DNA of 64,000 nucleotides from HK1 sp965202875 (GCA_965202875.1 OZ241870.1:2914001-2978000), one strand, 5' to 3'; shown: positions 44,791 through 53,316, counted from the stretch's first letter. Program-made: numbers and translations. The notes: generated from the letters alone by a model not told the origin.

Positions 44791-45770
44791 GTGAGCGCTT
44801 GCACGGTGAGAAAGGCGAGTTCGACCTGTCGTCCGGGGCGGGCTTCTCTCCTGTGGCCTGGACGGCCGGGCACGGCCAGTCGGCATTGTCCTCGCTCGGA
44901 CGATTGGCGCGCAGGCCGATCGCTACGTTCATCACCACGCTCGTGATCGCGATCGCCCTCTCGTTGCCGCTCGCACTCTACATCATGCTGGACAATGCGC
45001 ATCGGGCAGTGCGTGCGGTCGATCACGGGGTGCAGCTTACGGCCTTCCTCCGGCACGATCTCGACGAGGCGCGGGCGGCGGCGGTCGCTGCCACCCTGCG
45101 CGGATGGAACACGGTAGAGAGCGTGCGCATCGTGTCGCGCTCCGAAGCGCTCGCCGAGTACCAGCGGATCACGGGATTCGACGACGTCCTGACCGTCTTC
45201 GAAGGGCAGAACCCGCTCCCCGACTCGCTCGCCGTCACCCCGCGCGGCGCAAGACCGGAGCGTGCCGTCCTGATCGCATTACGGGCCCGGATGTTGGCGC
45301 TGGTCGAGGTCGATTCCGTGCAGCTCGACCTCGAATGGGTCGATCGGCTCGTTGCGATCCTCGGGACGCTCCGCCGGGTCGTCCAGGTGCTCTTCGGCAT
45401 GCTCGGGCTCGGAGTGTTGCTCATCGTAGGGAACACCATCCGCCTCGGCATCGAGAACCGGCGCGAGGAGATCGGGATCATCCGGCTCTTCGGCGCGACG
45501 GACGCATTTATCCGGCGCCCCTTTCTGTACGCCGGGCTGTGGTACGGGCTCACCGGAGGCGCGCTCGCGTGCGCGGTGGCCGCATCCGCGATCCAACTGA
45601 CGGCAGGGCCGGTGGAGCGCTTGGCGGCTCTGTACTCAAGCGACATCGAGCTCATCGGCCTGCAAACGTCGAGCGCTCTGGTGGTCGTCGTTGCCGGGGG
45701 GCTGCTCGGGCTCGCCGGCGCCTGGGTCGCGGTCTCCCGGGAGCTTGCAGGGGAATCGAGCATGCGGTGA
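44787..45770 (+). CDS. ftsX: Cell division protein FtsX
   Basis: FtsX is the membrane partner of FtsE. The 327-residue product has an N-terminal cytoplasmic part, a first helix (IATFITTLVIAIALSLPLAL), a periplasmic domain, then three helices, with the FtsX-type segment GNTIRLGIENRREEIGIIRL between helices 2 and 3. The GTG start overlaps the ftsE stop, so translation is coupled. In relatives rpoH follows; here an aldehyde dehydrogenase remnant follows. Confidence 0.94.
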   Translation: MSERLHGEKGEFDLSSGAGFSPVAWTAGHGQSALSSLGRLARRPIATFITTLVIAIALSLPLALYIMLDNAHRAVRAVDHGVQLTAFLRHDLDEARAAAVAATLRGWNTVESVRIVSRSEALAEYQRITGFDDVLTVFEGQNPLPDSLAVTPRGARPERAVLIALRARMLALVEVDSVQLDLEWVDRLVAILGTLRRVVQVLFGMLGLGVLLIVGNTIRLGIENRREEIGIIRLFGATDAFIRRPFLYAGLWYGLTGGALACAVAASAIQLTAGPVERLAALYSSDIELIGLQTSSALVVVVAGGLLGLAGAWVAVSRELAGESSMR

Positions 45771-45789
45771 GCCGATCCGGGCCACGCCA

Positions 45790-45942
45790 TCACCAGCGCA
45801 GGTTCACGTTCTTGATGCGGGTGTGGCTCAGCAGCTCCTCGAAGCATTCTTCACGGCCCGCGCCGCTGTGCTTCCAGCCGCCATAGGGGACGCCGATGTA
45901 CCGGCCGGTGGAATTGATCCACACGCAGCCCGCCTCCACCCG
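45790..45942 (-). pseudogene. Aldehyde dehydrogenase C-terminus (part of a split gene)
   Basis: On the minus strand the frame reads RVEAGCVWINSTGRYIGVPY, then GGWKHSGAGREECFEELL and the end IKNVNLRW before TGA at 45790-45792. This is the standard C-terminus of the aldehyde dehydrogenase superfamily. It is cut at 45942 by the inserted element, and its other part continues from 46672. Joining the two across the element restores a continuous frame (...KAMATAQ plus RVEAGCVWIN). Confidence 0.85.
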
Positions 45943-45946
45943 CTAG

Positions 45947-46671
45947 GAGCCTGCGCCGTAGAAAACAATGCGACAATAGGCAGACTGAGCCGAAGGAGAG
46001 AGCCGGATGGCGACGACATTCCGCCCCTGTGAGCAGGACCGGATGCTGCTGCTGGCGCCGGACGTGCGCGAGTGGCTGCCCGAAGGGCACTGCGCAGCCC
46101 GAGACGGTGCTTGCCGATGCCGGGTACTGCAACGAGCGGGACTTGTCGGAGCTGGAGGCGCGGGGCATCCACGGGTACGTGGCGCCGGGGCGCGAGGGCA
46201 AGCGGGTGGCGGACAAGGACGCGAAGAGGCACCCGGCGACGCACCGGATGGTCGAGAAGCTGGCCACGCCCACGGGCCGGGAGCGGTACGCGCAACGCAG
46301 GTGGCTGTCCGAGGCGCCCAATGGCTGGATCAAGGCCTGCCCCCGAATGGTTCTATCGGGGGGAAGTGCTCGGATTCCGGCGCTTCAGCGTGCGGGATCT
46401 GGCCAAGGCGCGGGGGGAATGGGACTTGGTGTGCGTGGCGTTGAACATCAAGCGTCTGCAACCGCTTCTGGCGGTGTGAGGGCAAGGCTCGCCGGTGGGG
46501 CAGGGCCAGAATCATCCCCATCGGGGGTCTTGCCGGACTTTCCGGACCCTCTCTCGCGCCCTGCCCGCCATTGCGCACTTGCGGTGTCCCGGCGCTCGTG
46601 TCCATCCCCGCATCGAGTCTGGCCCGTCCATCCGCTCACGTTCTTGAGCTACCTTTCTGCGGCGCAGACTC
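45947..46671 (+). mobile_element. Internally deleted IS1182-like insertion element
   Basis: The 725-bp element is bounded by inverted repeats: GAGCCTGCGCCGTAGAAA at the left and, on the complement, GAGTCTGCGCCGCAGAAA at the right (2 mismatches in 18). Flanking CTAG (45943-45946) and CTGG (46672-46675) look like an altered 4-bp target duplication. Inside, on the plus strand, ATTFRPCEQDRMLLLAPDV (from 46006) is the start of an IS1182-type transposase. It is joined after about 30 residues to a C-terminal part (VLADAGYCNERDLSELEARG), and then, after a frame change, to GFRRFSVRDLAKARGEWDL, ending at 46479. The DDE core is largely missing, so the element cannot move by itself. Confidence 0.88.
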
Positions 46672-47010
46672 CTGGGCGGTCGCCATCGCCTTGTCCGGAT
46701 CGTTGGTGACGATGGCGGCGGTGAGACCGTAGAGCAGACCGTTCGCCTTGGCCAGCATGTCCCCGTAGTCCGACCACGTGAACACCGGCGTCCCCGGTCC
46801 GAAGATCTCCTCGCGGGCGATACGCATCAAGCCGTCGACGGCGTCGAACACCGTGGGGGGAGACGAAGAACCCGTCGGCGAGCGCCGGGTCCGTGGGACG
46901 CCCGCCGCCGGTGACGAGCCGCGCACCCTGTTCCCGTCCCGAGGCGATGCAGGCCATGACCCGATCGACCGGCTGGTCGACTTGTACGATAGCAGATGCG
47001 TGCCCGACGG
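46672..47010 (-). pseudogene. Aldehyde dehydrogenase middle fragment, frameshifted
   Basis: Minus-strand frames give QVDQPVDRVMACIASGREQG and GARLVTGGGRPTDPALADG, then, after a one-base shift in a run of six G/C at about 46856-46861, VFDAVDGLMRIAREEIFGPG and ending DPDKAMATAQ at the element boundary. These match the aldehyde dehydrogenase part after the catalytic Cys. The N-terminal two thirds are missing; homology fades near 47010, just before the divergent cleavage-enzyme gene. Confidence 0.8.
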
Positions 47011-47131
47011 AATGCGGTGATCGGCGGCGAGACGTCGTATCGTGTCAATGCGCGGATCGGAGTAGAAATGGAGGGTGGTCGCGCGATGATGCTCGCGCCC
47101 CGGCAAGACCACGGACAAGGAGGATTGCGAG

Positions 47132-48037
47132 ATGGCGCTCACGCCGAATCGGGAAGTCTTCATCACCTGCGCGCTGACCGGCGCGGGTGATACCACGGGC
47201 CGATCCGACCAGGTGCCGGTGACTCCGAAGCAGATCGCCCGGGCTGGTGTCGAGGCGGCCCGGGCCGGGGCCGCGGCCATCCATGTGCACGTGCGCGACC
47301 CGAAGACGGGAGGGCCGGCGCGCGTGCCGGCCCTCTACCGCGAGGTGGTCGAGCGGGTGCGCGATTCCGGCGTCGACGTCGTGCTGAATCTCACGGCCGG
47401 CATGGGCGGCGACCTCACCCTCGGATCGGCGGCCCGGCCGCTGCCGTTCTCACCGGCGGGGACGGATCTTGCGGGCGCGGAGGAACGGCTCGCCCACGTC
47501 ACCGAGCTCCGGCCCGAGATCTGCACCCTCGACTGCGGGACGATGAACTTCGGCGAGGGCGACTACATCATGGCCAACACGCCGGCCATGCTCGCGGACA
47601 TGGCCCGGCGGGTGCGCTCGCTCGGGGTGCGCCCGGAGATCGAGATCTTCGACACCGGCCACCTCGTGCTCGCGAAGTGGCTGGTGGAGCAGGGGCTCAT
47701 CGACGAGCCGGTGATGGTGCAGCTCTGCATGGGGATCCCCTGGGGTGCGCCCGACGACATCCCCACCCTGATGTCGATGGTGAACAACCTGCCGGCGGGC
47801 TGGACGTTCTCGGCGTTCTCGATCAGCCGCAACCAGCTCCCCTATGTCGCACTGGCGGTGCTCGCGGGCGGCAACGTCCGGGTCGGGCTCGAGGACAACA
47901 TCTGGCTCAAGAAGGGGGTTCTCGCCACCAATCCCGCTCTGGTGGAGCGCGCGGCGGCGATCGTGGAGAACATGGGGGCGCGGGTGATCGGCCCCGAGGC
48001 GTTGCGGGAGAAGCTCTCGTTACAAAAGCGCTGGTAG
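47132..48037 (+). CDS. Beta-keto acid cleavage enzyme (BKACE, DUF849)
   Basis: BKACE enzymes are zinc-dependent and condense a beta-keto acid with acetyl-CoA to give acetoacetate and a CoA ester. The 301-residue product has the family marks: VFITCALTGAG at the start, AAAIHVHVRDPKTG (the HxH zinc ligands at about residues 50-52), PEIEIFDTGHL, and the C-terminal GNVRVGLEDNIWLKKG (Glu-Asp). The substrate varies; 3-dehydrocarnitine is one possibility, consistent with the betaine demethylation genes 6 kb away, but this is a guess. GGAGGATTG precedes the ATG. Confidence 0.92.
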   Translation: MALTPNREVFITCALTGAGDTTGRSDQVPVTPKQIARAGVEAARAGAAAIHVHVRDPKTGGPARVPALYREVVERVRDSGVDVVLNLTAGMGGDLTLGSAARPLPFSPAGTDLAGAEERLAHVTELRPEICTLDCGTMNFGEGDYIMANTPAMLADMARRVRSLGVRPEIEIFDTGHLVLAKWLVEQGLIDEPVMVQLCMGIPWGAPDDIPTLMSMVNNLPAGWTFSAFSISRNQLPYVALAVLAGGNVRVGLEDNIWLKKGVLATNPALVERAAAIVENMGARVIGPEALREKLSLQKRW

Positions 48038-48333
48038 GGGCGCGGCGCCCGGTGCTGCGGAGAGCGCCAGCCTCTACAATACCGGCGGCTCAACCACGGA
48101 GCGGCATGGAGGCTTGTCGCTGATGGGCGGCAGCGCCCGGGCGGCCATGATCGTCGGGGCCGTGCTCGACGAGTATCTGCCATGGCTGCTGGTGGTATCG
48201 GCTGACGTGACGGGCAAGCCGCACCGTGCCTGCAACGGCTGCATGGCGGCGGCGTAGCGCATTCGCTCCGCAGGCGAAGAGGGCTGCGCCTGGGTCCTGG
48301 GCAAGACCCCGGCACACTCACCTCCGCTCCGTG
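48038..48333. other. Spacer between convergent genes
   Basis: This 296-bp spacer contains a 44-codon plus-strand frame (48123-48257) with one hydrophobic stretch (AAMIVGAVLDEYLPWLLVV) but no ribosome site. I do not call it a gene. Nothing else is recognised. Confidence 0.4.
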
Positions 48334-49599
48334 TCAGCCGCTTCCCCCGAGCCGTCGCCGCAGCCGCTTCCACAGCACCGAGAGCGCCAGGCCGATTCCC
48401 CCGGCCGCCGGCACGGCATCGACGGCCTCACCTGCCGCCGCCGCCGCGACGTTGGCGGCGAACTCTTCGAGAAGCTGTTCGACGACCGCGTCCACCACCG
48501 CGCCGCGGCTGAACTGCGCGAGCGGTCCCTTGAGCGTATATCGCAGGCCAATGGCCAGCACCGAGCCGCCGGCAGGCGACGGCCGCACCGAGAACTCGAC
48601 CCGCCCCTCGCCCGTCGATCGGGAGCGGGCGTCGCACCCGCTGCCCACCATCACGCCGGTGCGCTGTGGGTCGTCGAAGGTGACGTTCGCGACGCCTTCG
48701 AAGCGCGCCCGCATCGGTCCGATCGCCACGACCATCTCGAAGGACAGGGGGCTGGCGTCCGCCGGGCCGGTGAGCGACGAGCCGGGAAGGCAGCGCACGA
48801 CGGTGGCGATGTCCTGCAGGATCGGCCACAGCGCATCGGTCGCGATTGCGAGCGTAACTTCGTGCCGGGGGCCGGATTCGGATCCGCGCCCGGGGGCGCT
48901 CGGCGCCGCGGATGGACGGTGTCTCGATGCGACGGAAGGATGGGGATTCTGGGCCGAAGACGGACGGTGCCGCGGCGCCACGGGCGGATGCTGCTCCGCT
49001 ACCGTGGACGAAGGGCGTTCCGGCGCTTCGGGCGTGCGGTGCGCCGGTGCAGTGGACGGGATGTCGATGATCGGAGCCGTCCCGGACGGGACGGGTGCCG
49101 TCCCTGTCGCCACCTGCCCCGCCGCATCGGACGCCGGAGGATCGGCGAGCACCGATTTCACCGCCTCGACGATCCCGGCGTAGCCGGTGCACCGGCACAG
49201 GTTGCCGGACAGCTCCTCGCGAACGCGGGCCTCGTCCGCGCCGGGAAGCCGCCGGACGACGTCATGCGCGGTGATCAGCATCCCCGGCGTGCAGTACCCG
49301 CACTGAAGCGCGTGGTGGCGGGCGAACGCATCGCGCATCGACTGCATCAGCGGGTCGTCCCCGAAGCCTTCGATGGTGCGGACGTCGGCACCGTCGCACG
49401 CGACCGCCCAAGCGATACAGCTCCGCGCCGGTGCCCCGTCGATCATCACCGTACAGGCGCCGCATACGCCGTGTTCACAGCCGAGATGGGTGCCGGTCAG
49501 TCGGAGCGTCTCGCGGACGAAGTCGGCGAGGTGCGTACGTGGCTCGACCATCGCCTCCACCGGCCGGCCGTTGACGGTCAGGGAGACCGGTCGGGTCAT
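48334..49599 (-). CDS. Fused CoxS-type 2Fe-2S protein and CoxG/SRPBCC domain
   Basis: From the ATG at 49597-49599 the product is 421 residues. Residues 1-160 are a small-subunit-type [2Fe-2S] protein of the xanthine dehydrogenase/CO dehydrogenase family: plant-type CEHGVCGAC at 41-49, then CGYCTPGM and NLCRCTGYAGIVEAV. A Pro/Ser/Ala/His-rich repetitive linker follows (about 165-255). The C-terminal part matches CoxG: LPGSSLTGPADASPLSFEMV, ANVTFDD, LKGPLAQFSRGAVVD, plus a C-terminal amphipathic segment likely to touch the membrane. CoxG helps carry CO dehydrogenase to the membrane. The large and medium subunits are absent here. Confidence 0.85.
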   Translation of the reverse strand: MTRPVSLTVNGRPVEAMVEPRTHLADFVRETLRLTGTHLGCEHGVCGACTVMIDGAPARSCIAWAVACDGADVRTIEGFGDDPLMQSMRDAFARHHALQCGYCTPGMLITAHDVVRRLPGADEARVREELSGNLCRCTGYAGIVEAVKSVLADPPASDAAGQVATGTAPVPSGTAPIIDIPSTAPAHRTPEAPERPSSTVAEQHPPVAPRHRPSSAQNPHPSVASRHRPSAAPSAPGRGSESGPRHEVTLAIATDALWPILQDIATVVRCLPGSSLTGPADASPLSFEMVVAIGPMRARFEGVANVTFDDPQRTGVMVGSGCDARSRSTGEGRVEFSVRPSPAGGSVLAIGLRYTLKGPLAQFSRGAVVDAVVEQLLEEFAANVAAAAAGEAVDAVPAAGGIGLALSVLWKRLRRRLGGSG

Positions 49600-49653
49600 G
49601 CGTGGGCTTCCTGCGCTCTGCGACGGCGGGCGCCGCAGGCTCCGGGACACGGC

Positions 49654-50307
49654 TTACTCGGGGATCGGGATCTCGTTCACTTTCTTCGGCACGTGGTATC
49701 CCCGCTGCACCGCGGGTCGTTGCGCGACGTCGACGTACCAGCGCCGGACGTTGGGGAAATCCGTGAAGTCGATCTCCTGCCACTCGTAGCGCGAGACCCA
49801 CGGCCAGGCTGCCATGTCCGCGATGGTGTATTCGTCGCCGGCAAGGTAGGGATGCTCCGCGAGCCTGTCGTTCATCACCCCGTAGAGCCGGTCCGCCTCG
49901 GTGCGGAAGCGCCGCTCCGCGTACTCGCTACTGCCGGGGTTGAACTTCACGAAGTGGTGCACCTGCCCGAGCATCGGGCCGGCACCGCCCATCTGCCACA
50001 TCAGCCACTCCACGGTGCGCCAGCGTCCTTCCCCGCTGCGCGGCATGAACTTCCCCGTCTTCTCCGCAAGGTAGAGGAGGATCGCGCCGGACTCCATCAG
50101 CGACAGGCCGTTGTCGCGATCGATGATGGCGGGGATCTTGTTGTTGGGCGAGATCTTCAGGAAATCGGGGTGGAACTGCTCGTCCGTGCCGATGTTGACC
50201 GCGTGCGTCTCGTATTCGAGCCTGAATTCCTCAAGGGCGATGGACGCCTTGCGGCCGTTGGGGGTACTCCAGGTGTACAGGTCGATCACGGCGTCCAGGA
50301 TCCTCAT
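49654..50307 (-). CDS. Glutathione S-transferase family protein (YfcG/Ure2-like)
   Basis: A 217-residue product with the thioredoxin-like N-domain (IDLYTWSTPNGRKASIALEE; the S/TPN motif of the Nu-class/YfcG type), the cis-Pro region NNKIPAIID, and LSLMESGAILLYLAEKTG with the Glu-Ser pair binding glutathione. The helical C-domain contains EYTIADMAAWPWVSRYE. YfcG-like proteins act as glutathione-dependent disulfide reductases. It diverges from the DsbE-like gene by 72 bp. Confidence 0.92.
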   Translation of the reverse strand: MRILDAVIDLYTWSTPNGRKASIALEEFRLEYETHAVNIGTDEQFHPDFLKISPNNKIPAIIDRDNGLSLMESGAILLYLAEKTGKFMPRSGEGRWRTVEWLMWQMGGAGPMLGQVHHFVKFNPGSSEYAERRFRTEADRLYGVMNDRLAEHPYLAGDEYTIADMAAWPWVSRYEWQEIDFTDFPNVRRWYVDVAQRPAVQRGYHVPKKVNEIPIPE

Positions 50308-50379
50308 CCGATGGCGGAAAGGATGCGGAATGTACCACTCCTTGCGAACCGGCGGGAAATGCGGGCTAGAATCCCGGCC

Positions 50380-50970
50380 ATGGACGAGACGCTCGCAGGC
50401 GCGGCCGGCTCCGCGCCGCCGCACCGTCGCCGCTGGCCGTATCTGCTGCCGGTCGTGCTCTGCTTTGCGGTCGGCGTCTTCCTGTACCTTGGTCTGCACC
50501 GGGACCCGACGCTGGTCCCCTCGCCGCTCGTCGGCAAACCCGTGCCGGATTTCGCGCTCGATCCGGTGAAGGGGCGGGAGCACGGACTCTCGTCGCAGGA
50601 CCTGCGCGGCGAGGTCTCCCTCGTGAACGTCTTCGCCTCGTGGTGCGTGGCCTGCCGGCAGGAGCACTCACTGCTTCTGGCCATCGAACGAGAAGGCGCG
50701 ATTCCGATCCACGGGCTCAACTACAAGGATGCGCCCGACGACGCAGCCGGCTGGCTCGACGCGCTCGGCGATCCCTACACCCGGACCGGGGCCGACCTCG
50801 ACGGCCGCGTGGGCCTCGACTGGGGCGTGTACGGAGTGCCGGAAACCTTCGTCGTCGATCGGGACGGCCGCATTGCCTACAAGCACATCGGGCCGGTGAC
50901 GCCCCGCGTGCTCGACGAGATCATCCTTCCTCTTGCGCGATCTTCGCGCGAGGAGCCGAACCGTCGATGA
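50380..50970 (+). CDS. DsbE/CcmG-type periplasmic thioredoxin
   Basis: A 196-residue protein with an N-terminal membrane anchor (YLLPVVLCFAVGVFLYLGL, about 21-39) and a thioredoxin fold with active site WCVAC (Cys89, Cys92), GLNYKD and the cis-Pro loop YGVPETFVVD. These are CcmG/DsbE features: reduction of apocytochrome c cysteines before haem attachment. No other ccm genes are present, so it may serve another partner. Its stop overlaps the start of the next gene as ATGA, implying coupled expression with the Rieske-like protein. Confidence 0.88.
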   Translation: MDETLAGAAGSAPPHRRRWPYLLPVVLCFAVGVFLYLGLHRDPTLVPSPLVGKPVPDFALDPVKGREHGLSSQDLRGEVSLVNVFASWCVACRQEHSLLLAIEREGAIPIHGLNYKDAPDDAAGWLDALGDPYTRTGADLDGRVGLDWGVYGVPETFVVDRDGRIAYKHIGPVTPRVLDEIILPLARSSREEPNRR

Positions 50971-51707
50971 TTCGCACGGTGGAACGCCGCCGCTTCGTCA
51001 AGCTGTGCGCCGCGGCGGCGATGACGGCCGGCGCGAATTCCGCGCTGCTCGCCGCTCCAGGCGCGACGGCGCGGCTCTACGACCGCACCGCCCTCGTCGA
51101 CGCCGATGGTGCGCCGATCACCGCGCGGCGGCTTGACCTCGGGCGCAGCTACGTCTTCCACTATCCCTACGCGACCACGCCCTGCTTCCTGCTCGACTTG
51201 GGCCGTCCGGTCTCCGCCGCGGCCGGGCTTTCCACCGAGGCCGGCGAGCCGTATCTCTGGCCGGGCGGAGCCGGCGAGGATCATTCCATCGTCGCGTTCG
51301 CCGCGATCTGCGCCCACAAGATGAGCCATCCCGCCAAGGAGGTGAGCTTCATCAACTACCGCCACGGCAAGGTGCGCTACCGGGATTCCGCCGATCGGCC
51401 GCGGGAGGCGAGCGGTGTCATTTTCTGCTGCTCCGAAAAGAGCGTCTACGACCCGGCGGAAGGCGCCCGGGTGCTCGGCGGGCCGGCGAAGCAGCCTCTG
51501 GCCACGATCCTGCTGCAAAGCGATCCCGAAACCGGAGCGCTCTTCGCGTTGGGCACGCTCGGCGGCGAAATGTACGACGCTTTTTTCGAGCAGTTCGCGT
51601 TCCGCCTCGCGCTCGAGTACGGGACCAGTGCCGTCGAGCGCCGGGTCGGCGCGACCTCGGTGGTCGTGGACATCGAGGAATACTCACGCACGATCATGCA
51701 GTGTTGA
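50967..51707 (+). CDS. Tat-exported Rieske-like protein with altered cluster ligand
   Basis: A 246-residue protein with a short Tat-like start (VERRRFVKLCAAAAMTAG). Residues 110-180 resemble a Rieske domain: IVAFAAICAHKMSHP (Cys115, His117) and GVIFCCSEKSVYDPAEGARV followed by GGPAKQPL. In a canonical site the second pair is C-x2-H; here Cys154 is present, but the His position is Glu157 (then Lys158), so a normal 2Fe-2S site is doubtful, unless Cys155 takes part. Translation is coupled to the DsbE-like thioredoxin. Function unknown. Confidence 0.65.
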   Translation: MIRTVERRRFVKLCAAAAMTAGANSALLAAPGATARLYDRTALVDADGAPITARRLDLGRSYVFHYPYATTPCFLLDLGRPVSAAAGLSTEAGEPYLWPGGAGEDHSIVAFAAICAHKMSHPAKEVSFINYRHGKVRYRDSADRPREASGVIFCCSEKSVYDPAEGARVLGGPAKQPLATILLQSDPETGALFALGTLGGEMYDAFFEQFAFRLALEYGTSAVERRVGATSVVVDIEEYSRTIMQC

Positions 51708-51740
51708 CGGCCCCGGCGGCGCACCGGCCACCACCAGGCC

Positions 51741-52160
51741 ATGAGCAACGCATGTCCCATCCGTATCGCCGGGCTTGATCACGTCGTGCTGCGGTGTACC
51801 CGCCTCGACGCCACGATGGCGTTCTACGTCGACGTGCTCGGCTGTACTCTGGAACGCGAGGTCCCGGACCTCGGGCTGTACCAGTTGCGCGCGGGCCGGG
51901 CGCTGATCGATCTCGTCCCTGTCGGCGGCAGGCTCGGCGGCATCGAGCCGCCGGATCCCGAGCGCGGGAACATGGCACACTTCTGCCTGCACATCGACGA
52001 GCCCGACTGGGACGCGCTCGCCGCCCACCTCCGATCGCACGGCATCGGGTTCGAGCCGCCCGAAACCCGCTACGGAGCCGGCGGGTACGGCTTGTCCGTC
52101 TACCTCGCCGATCCTGAAGGCAATACGGTGGAGCTCAAGGGAGACGGCCCCGGAGAGTGA
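51741..52160 (+). CDS. VOC (glyoxalase/bleomycin-resistance) family protein
   Basis: A 139-residue protein with the two beta-alpha-beta-beta-beta modules of the VOC fold: IAGLDHVVLRCTRLDATMAF at the start, a metal-site His in DHVVL, a second His in NMAHFCLHID, and the end VYLADPEGNTVELKG with the Glu ligand. Members include glyoxalase I and extradiol-like enzymes; the substrate is not predictable. It follows the Rieske-like gene by 33 bp on the same strand. Confidence 0.88.
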   Translation: MSNACPIRIAGLDHVVLRCTRLDATMAFYVDVLGCTLEREVPDLGLYQLRAGRALIDLVPVGGRLGGIEPPDPERGNMAHFCLHIDEPDWDALAAHLRSHGIGFEPPETRYGAGGYGLSVYLADPEGNTVELKGDGPGE

Positions 52161-52256
52161 GCGGAGCGACGGGAGGAAGAACGGGTGGCGACCCGCAGCG
52201 GGTTTCTTCGCTTCCCGTCAACCCGGGCGCGTCGCACTGCGGGCGGGGAGGCGTCG

Positions 52257-52355
52257 GTGACGGGTAACCGCCGGTTCCGAATCGCGGTGATGCCGGGAGA
52301 CGGTATCGGGCCCGAGATGATGGGCGCGGCGCTGGCGGTCCTCGACGCGACGGTC
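52257..52355 (+). pseudogene. N-terminal fragment of an isopropylmalate/tartrate dehydrogenase-like gene
   Basis: The frame reads RRFRIAVMPGDGIGPEMMGA, then ALAVLDA, the unmistakable N-terminus of the beta-decarboxylating dehydrogenase family (GDGIGPE motif). After about 30 residues the match stops and the sequence becomes low-complexity. No catalytic part is present. Confidence 0.75.
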
Positions 52356-52745
52356 GGTGCCGACGGCACGGAAGCCGTCACCCGCGCCGTCGTCGACGCG
52401 CTCGGCGGGCCAACGGCGGACTCGCAAGCCGGGGTCGCGCCCACTCCGCCGCAAGGCCACGGGCAGGCCGGGACCGGATCACGGATGACCCCCGCGCGCC
52501 AGGGTCTGATGGCATCGTTGGGTTCCGCACCACTCGCCCGCTTTGGCCCCGGAAGCCTTGAGGCGCCAACCGCTTTGCAACCGAGCCGGTTATTTGTGCG
52601 AGGCGTCCCGCACGCCGGCGATTTGCCCGCGGCCCACCGCGGGCCGGACACCCGCGTCCGTCAGGACGCGCCGCTCCCCCGGGGGGGCCGATTGCCTCGC
52701 CGGAACCCTTTCGAATGGACGCAGAAGCAGAAAAGGCAGGACGAC
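52356..52745. other. Non-coding-looking stretch after the dehydrogenase fragment
   Basis: The 390 bp have a continuous frame running into the next gene, but the composition (Gly/Pro/Arg-rich, no motif) is not protein-like. A GGCAGGA ribosome site marks the true start of the next gene at 52746. Confidence 0.4.
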
Positions 52746-53222
52746 ATGACCAAGCTGAGAACCGGAGCCCCCTGGATGCCTGCCCCGGAGTACGGACGGT
52801 CGCTCACCGGGTTCGGGGTCAACCTGCTGGTGCGTGACGTGGAGGCGGCTCTGCCCTTTCACCGCGAAGTGCTCGACGCCGAGGTCGTGTACAAGGACCA
52901 CGATGTCGCGGTGCTGCGCCGGCAGGGCGTCGAATGGATGCTGCACGCCCATCACACCTATGACGCCCATCCGTGGTACCCGGTCGTGGTGTCCGATGCA
53001 CCGCGCGGCGTCGGGGTGGAGCTGCGTCTGCACGGACGCGGTCCCGATGCGGCCGAAGCCGCGGCGCGGCGGATGGGCTACGAGATCCTCCAGGGCGCGG
53101 CGGACAAGCCCCACGGACTGCGTGAGGCGTTCATCGCCGACGCGGACGGCTTCGTCTGGGTGCCCGATGTTCCACTTGAGCCGAATCGGAGGCATCTGCC
53201 CCGGAACAGCGGATGCGCGTAG
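52746..53222 (+). CDS. VOC-family protein
   Basis: A 158-residue single-module-pair VOC protein. The fold start LTGFGVNLLVRDVEAALPFH, followed by VVYKDHDVAVLR, and the end EAFIADADGFVWVPDVPL fit the family, although the usual metal ligands are only partly visible (Asn/His in place of the first His, and a Val-Trp in place of the Glu), so catalysis is uncertain. The ATG at 52746 has GGCAGGA seven bases upstream. Confidence 0.8.
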   Translation: MTKLRTGAPWMPAPEYGRSLTGFGVNLLVRDVEAALPFHREVLDAEVVYKDHDVAVLRRQGVEWMLHAHHTYDAHPWYPVVVSDAPRGVGVELRLHGRGPDAAEAAARRMGYEILQGAADKPHGLREAFIADADGFVWVPDVPLEPNRRHLPRNSGCA

Positions 53223-53316
53223 CACATTCACGAGCATCTGGTTTAGTATTCGCGTCAAGGATGATGAACCGGATCGGCGGCCGTTTGCATGCTCCGTCCT
53301 TCCGTTGACGTGAGCA

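Noticed and set aside
46856..46861. Frameshift in the aldehyde dehydrogenase fragment as proof of decay
   Set aside because: It lies in a six-base homopolymer, so a sequencing error is possible. The decay call rests on the element insertion and the missing N-terminus instead.
48123..48257. 44-codon frame with a hydrophobic stretch
   Set aside because: No ribosome binding site, no recognisable family, and no conserved neighbour; too weak to call.
48226..50379. Long plus-strand frame extending the DsbE-like protein upstream by about 700 residues
   Set aside because: The extension is antisense to the CoxS-CoxG and glutathione transferase genes and has no motif. The ATG at 50380 gives a normal CcmG/DsbE protein.
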